NCBI GenBank assembly: GCA_025362535.1
Contig: JANYGE010000177.1
Location: 1 to 7,698 of the forward strand
DNA length: 7,698 bases
Direction: 5' to 3'
From: Hyphomicrobiales bacterium
Lineage (GTDB): Bacteria > Pseudomonadota > Alphaproteobacteria > Rhizobiales > Aestuariivirgaceae
The notes below the pieces were generated by a model. That model ran no database searches. It had not been told where the DNA came from and saw only the letters and a program-made list of their open reading frames with translations. The translations under genes and the position numbers were made by a program. Within the stretch, counting starts at the first letter, position 1; each line of letters starts with the position of its first letter. Positions 6,791 to 7,698 of this stretch are shown piece by piece.

Positions 6791-7330
6791 ATGACCCTTC
6801 GCCTTTCACGGCGCGGGCTGGGGCAGCCTTTGCAGGCTTTCCCTGGCACCGGCTTGTTCACTGGCTATGCCAGTCTGTTCGGCAAACGCGATGCCTCTGG
6901 CGATATGATGATGCCGGGGGCCTTTGCGGCTTCGCTTAAAAAGCGCGGCCATGAAAATATCCGCATGCTGTTTCAGCATGATCCGGCTGAGCCTGTGGGC
7001 ACTTGGCTGGATATTCATGAAGATGAACGCGGGCTTTTTGTGCAAGGCCGCCTTGATAAAAATGTGCAGCGTGGCCGCGAATTGTTTTCGCTGTTGGAAA
7101 ATGGCGGGCTGGACGGCTTATCCATCGGCTTCAAAACCATTTCCGCCAAACAAGACCGCGCCACGAACACGCGCCGCTTGATCACAATCGACCTGTGGGA
7201 AATTTCACTGGTGACTTTTCCCATGCTGGAAGGTGCGCGCGTGAGCGCCGTGAAGGCCCGGGCGTGGGCGCGGGCGGAAGCTTTTTTTAATCCTCTCCAT
7301 CCACGCAGTGGGGGAGAGGTGTCAGCGTAG
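6791..7330 (+). CDS. HK97-family prohead protease (peptidase family S78 type), C-terminus encoded by a repeat
   Basis: 179-residue capsid maturation protease that cleaves the capsid protein's N-terminal scaffold-like region inside the prohead. The core begins with FTGYASLFGKRDASGDMMMPGAF (about 23-45, partly conserved). The probable catalytic His63 is in MLFQHDP, Ser111 in GLSIGF, and Glu137 lies in the LWEISLVTFPM segment (135-145). The ATG at 6791 has AAGGA (6775-6779) eleven bases upstream. Residues 167-179 (NPLHPRSGGEVSA) and the stop codon are encoded by the left part of the 149-bp palindrome that fills the next gap, so this tail is repeat-derived and not family sequence. The catalytic core ends before it. 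The gene sits between portal and capsid, the standard HK97 order. Confidence 0.92.
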   Translation: MTLRLSRRGLGQPLQAFPGTGLFTGYASLFGKRDASGDMMMPGAFAASLKKRGHENIRMLFQHDPAEPVGTWLDIHEDERGLFVQGRLDKNVQRGRELFSLLENGGLDGLSIGFKTISAKQDRATNTRRLITIDLWEISLVTFPMLEGARVSAVKARAWARAEAFFNPLHPRSGGEVSA

Positions 7331-7439
7331 CTGACGGAGTGGGGGTGCCAGCAGTGAATCTGTGGCGAGCACCCCCTCTCCGTCTTCCGCGCAAAGCTGC
7401 GCGAAATCCACCTCTCCCCCACTTCGTGGGTGGAGAGGA
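7291..7439 (+). repeat. 149-bp composite palindromic element overlapping the 3' end of the protease gene
   Basis: The terminal arms 7291-7321 and 7409-7439 are inverted copies matching at 29 of 31 positions, and each arm is itself a hairpin (for example CCTCTCC ... GGAGAGG). Inside, 7335-7348 pairs with 7369-7382 at 13 of 14 positions. Two further small perfect hairpins are present: GTCAGC-GTA-GCTGAC (7321-7335) and CGCGCA-AAGC-TGCGCG (7388-7403). The whole could fold as a branched, cruciform-like RNA or DNA. It covers the last 40 bases of the protease gene, and ends 11 bases before the AAGGA of the capsid gene. Its CTCTCCCCCAC / GTGGGGGAGAG arms resemble dispersed palindromic repeats common in Hyphomicrobiales genomes; that resemblance is from memory. 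Confidence 0.88.
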
Positions 7440-7462
7440 TAACCCAAACCAAGGAACCCTAA

Positions 7463-7698
7463 ATGGATAATCTCGAAACTAAAGTTGCTCTCTCACCTTC
7501 AAACTACGATGATGTTCTCACCGCCTTTGAAGCCTTCAAAGAGGTGAATGACGAACGCCTCGACCAAATTGAAAAGCGCATGAGCGCTGATGTGGTGACC
7601 ACGGATAAACTGGAGCGCATCAACAAGGCGCTTGATGAGCTCACTTTAAAATCGCGCCGCTCCCCCATTGGGGGCGATGTGAAAAATGAACCCACCGA
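7463..7698 (+). CDS. HK97-type major capsid protein, N-terminal part, runs off right edge
   Basis: Only the first 78 residues are present, from the ATG at 7463 (AAGGA at 7451-7455, seven bases upstream) to the window edge with an open frame. They are helical and charged: FEAFKEVNDERLDQIEKRMS at about 22-41, then ADVVTTDKLERINKALDELTLKS, followed by a Pro/Gly linker. This is the N-terminal delta-domain or scaffold-like region that the adjacent protease normally removes from HK97-fold capsids. The sequence style closely resembles GTA capsid N-termini of alphaproteobacteria. The capsid core is outside the window, so the call relies on this region and on position after the protease. Confidence 0.88.
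   Translation, partial: MDNLETKVALSPSNYDDVLTAFEAFKEVNDERLDQIEKRMSADVVTTDKLERINKALDELTLKSRRSPIGGDVKNEPT

Noticed and set aside
7291..7439. Insertion sequence or transposon remnant bounded by 31-base inverted arms
   Set aside because: No transposase frame or flanking target duplication is visible and the interior is itself palindromic, so a non-coding repeat fits better.
7015..7452. 145-codon minus-strand open frame across the protease end and the palindrome
   Set aside because: It is antisense to the protease core and reads through the repeat; no coding evidence.

Overview
The window looks like the chromosome of an alphaproteobacterium, most likely a member of the Hyphomicrobiales. I infer this from the moderately high GC content judged by eye, the NAD-dependent molybdenum formate dehydrogenase operon in fdsG-fdsB-fdsA order, and the head-gene module whose proteins resemble those of alphaproteobacterial gene transfer agents (GTAs). 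The palindromic intergenic repeats are also of a kind common in that group. No database search was possible, so family calls rest on motifs read directly from the translations.

Left half (1 to about 3630, all on the minus strand): a LysR-family regulator is followed, in the same direction, by fdsG (thioredoxin-like [2Fe-2S] subunit), fdsB (FMN/NADH-binding subunit) and the first 206 codons of fdsA (Mo/W-bis-MGD catalytic subunit), which runs off the left edge. fdsG and fdsB overlap by one base and fdsB and fdsA are nine bases apart, so this is a tightly coupled operon. Its products form a cytoplasmic complex that oxidises formate to CO2 and reduces NAD+. The 65-base gap between the regulator and fdsG holds a T-N11-A palindrome of LysR-operator type directly beside a possible promoter.

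Right half (3794 to the right edge, all on the plus strand): a phage-type head module in the order small terminase-like protein, large terminase, HK97-type portal, HK97-type prohead protease and the start of the major capsid protein, which runs off the right edge. Order, sizes and sequence flavour fit a GTA structural cluster better than a random prophage, but the rest of the cluster is outside the window. The two halves are separated by a 165-base divergent intergenic region with AT-rich promoter-like sequence and no tRNA or visible attachment site.

The most unusual feature is the set of three gaps inside the head module. Each carries a different large palindromic element: a 12-bp GC-rich hairpin before the portal gene, a long hairpin built from a short repeated motif before the protease gene, and a 149-bp composite palindrome before the capsid gene. 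The last one overlaps the 3' end of the protease gene and encodes its final 13 residues and stop codon. The second starts four bases after a portal gene that may be slightly short at its C-terminus. These elements could be host dispersed repeats that colonised a long-resident, domesticated phage cluster, and in the mRNA they could act as processing or stability structures.
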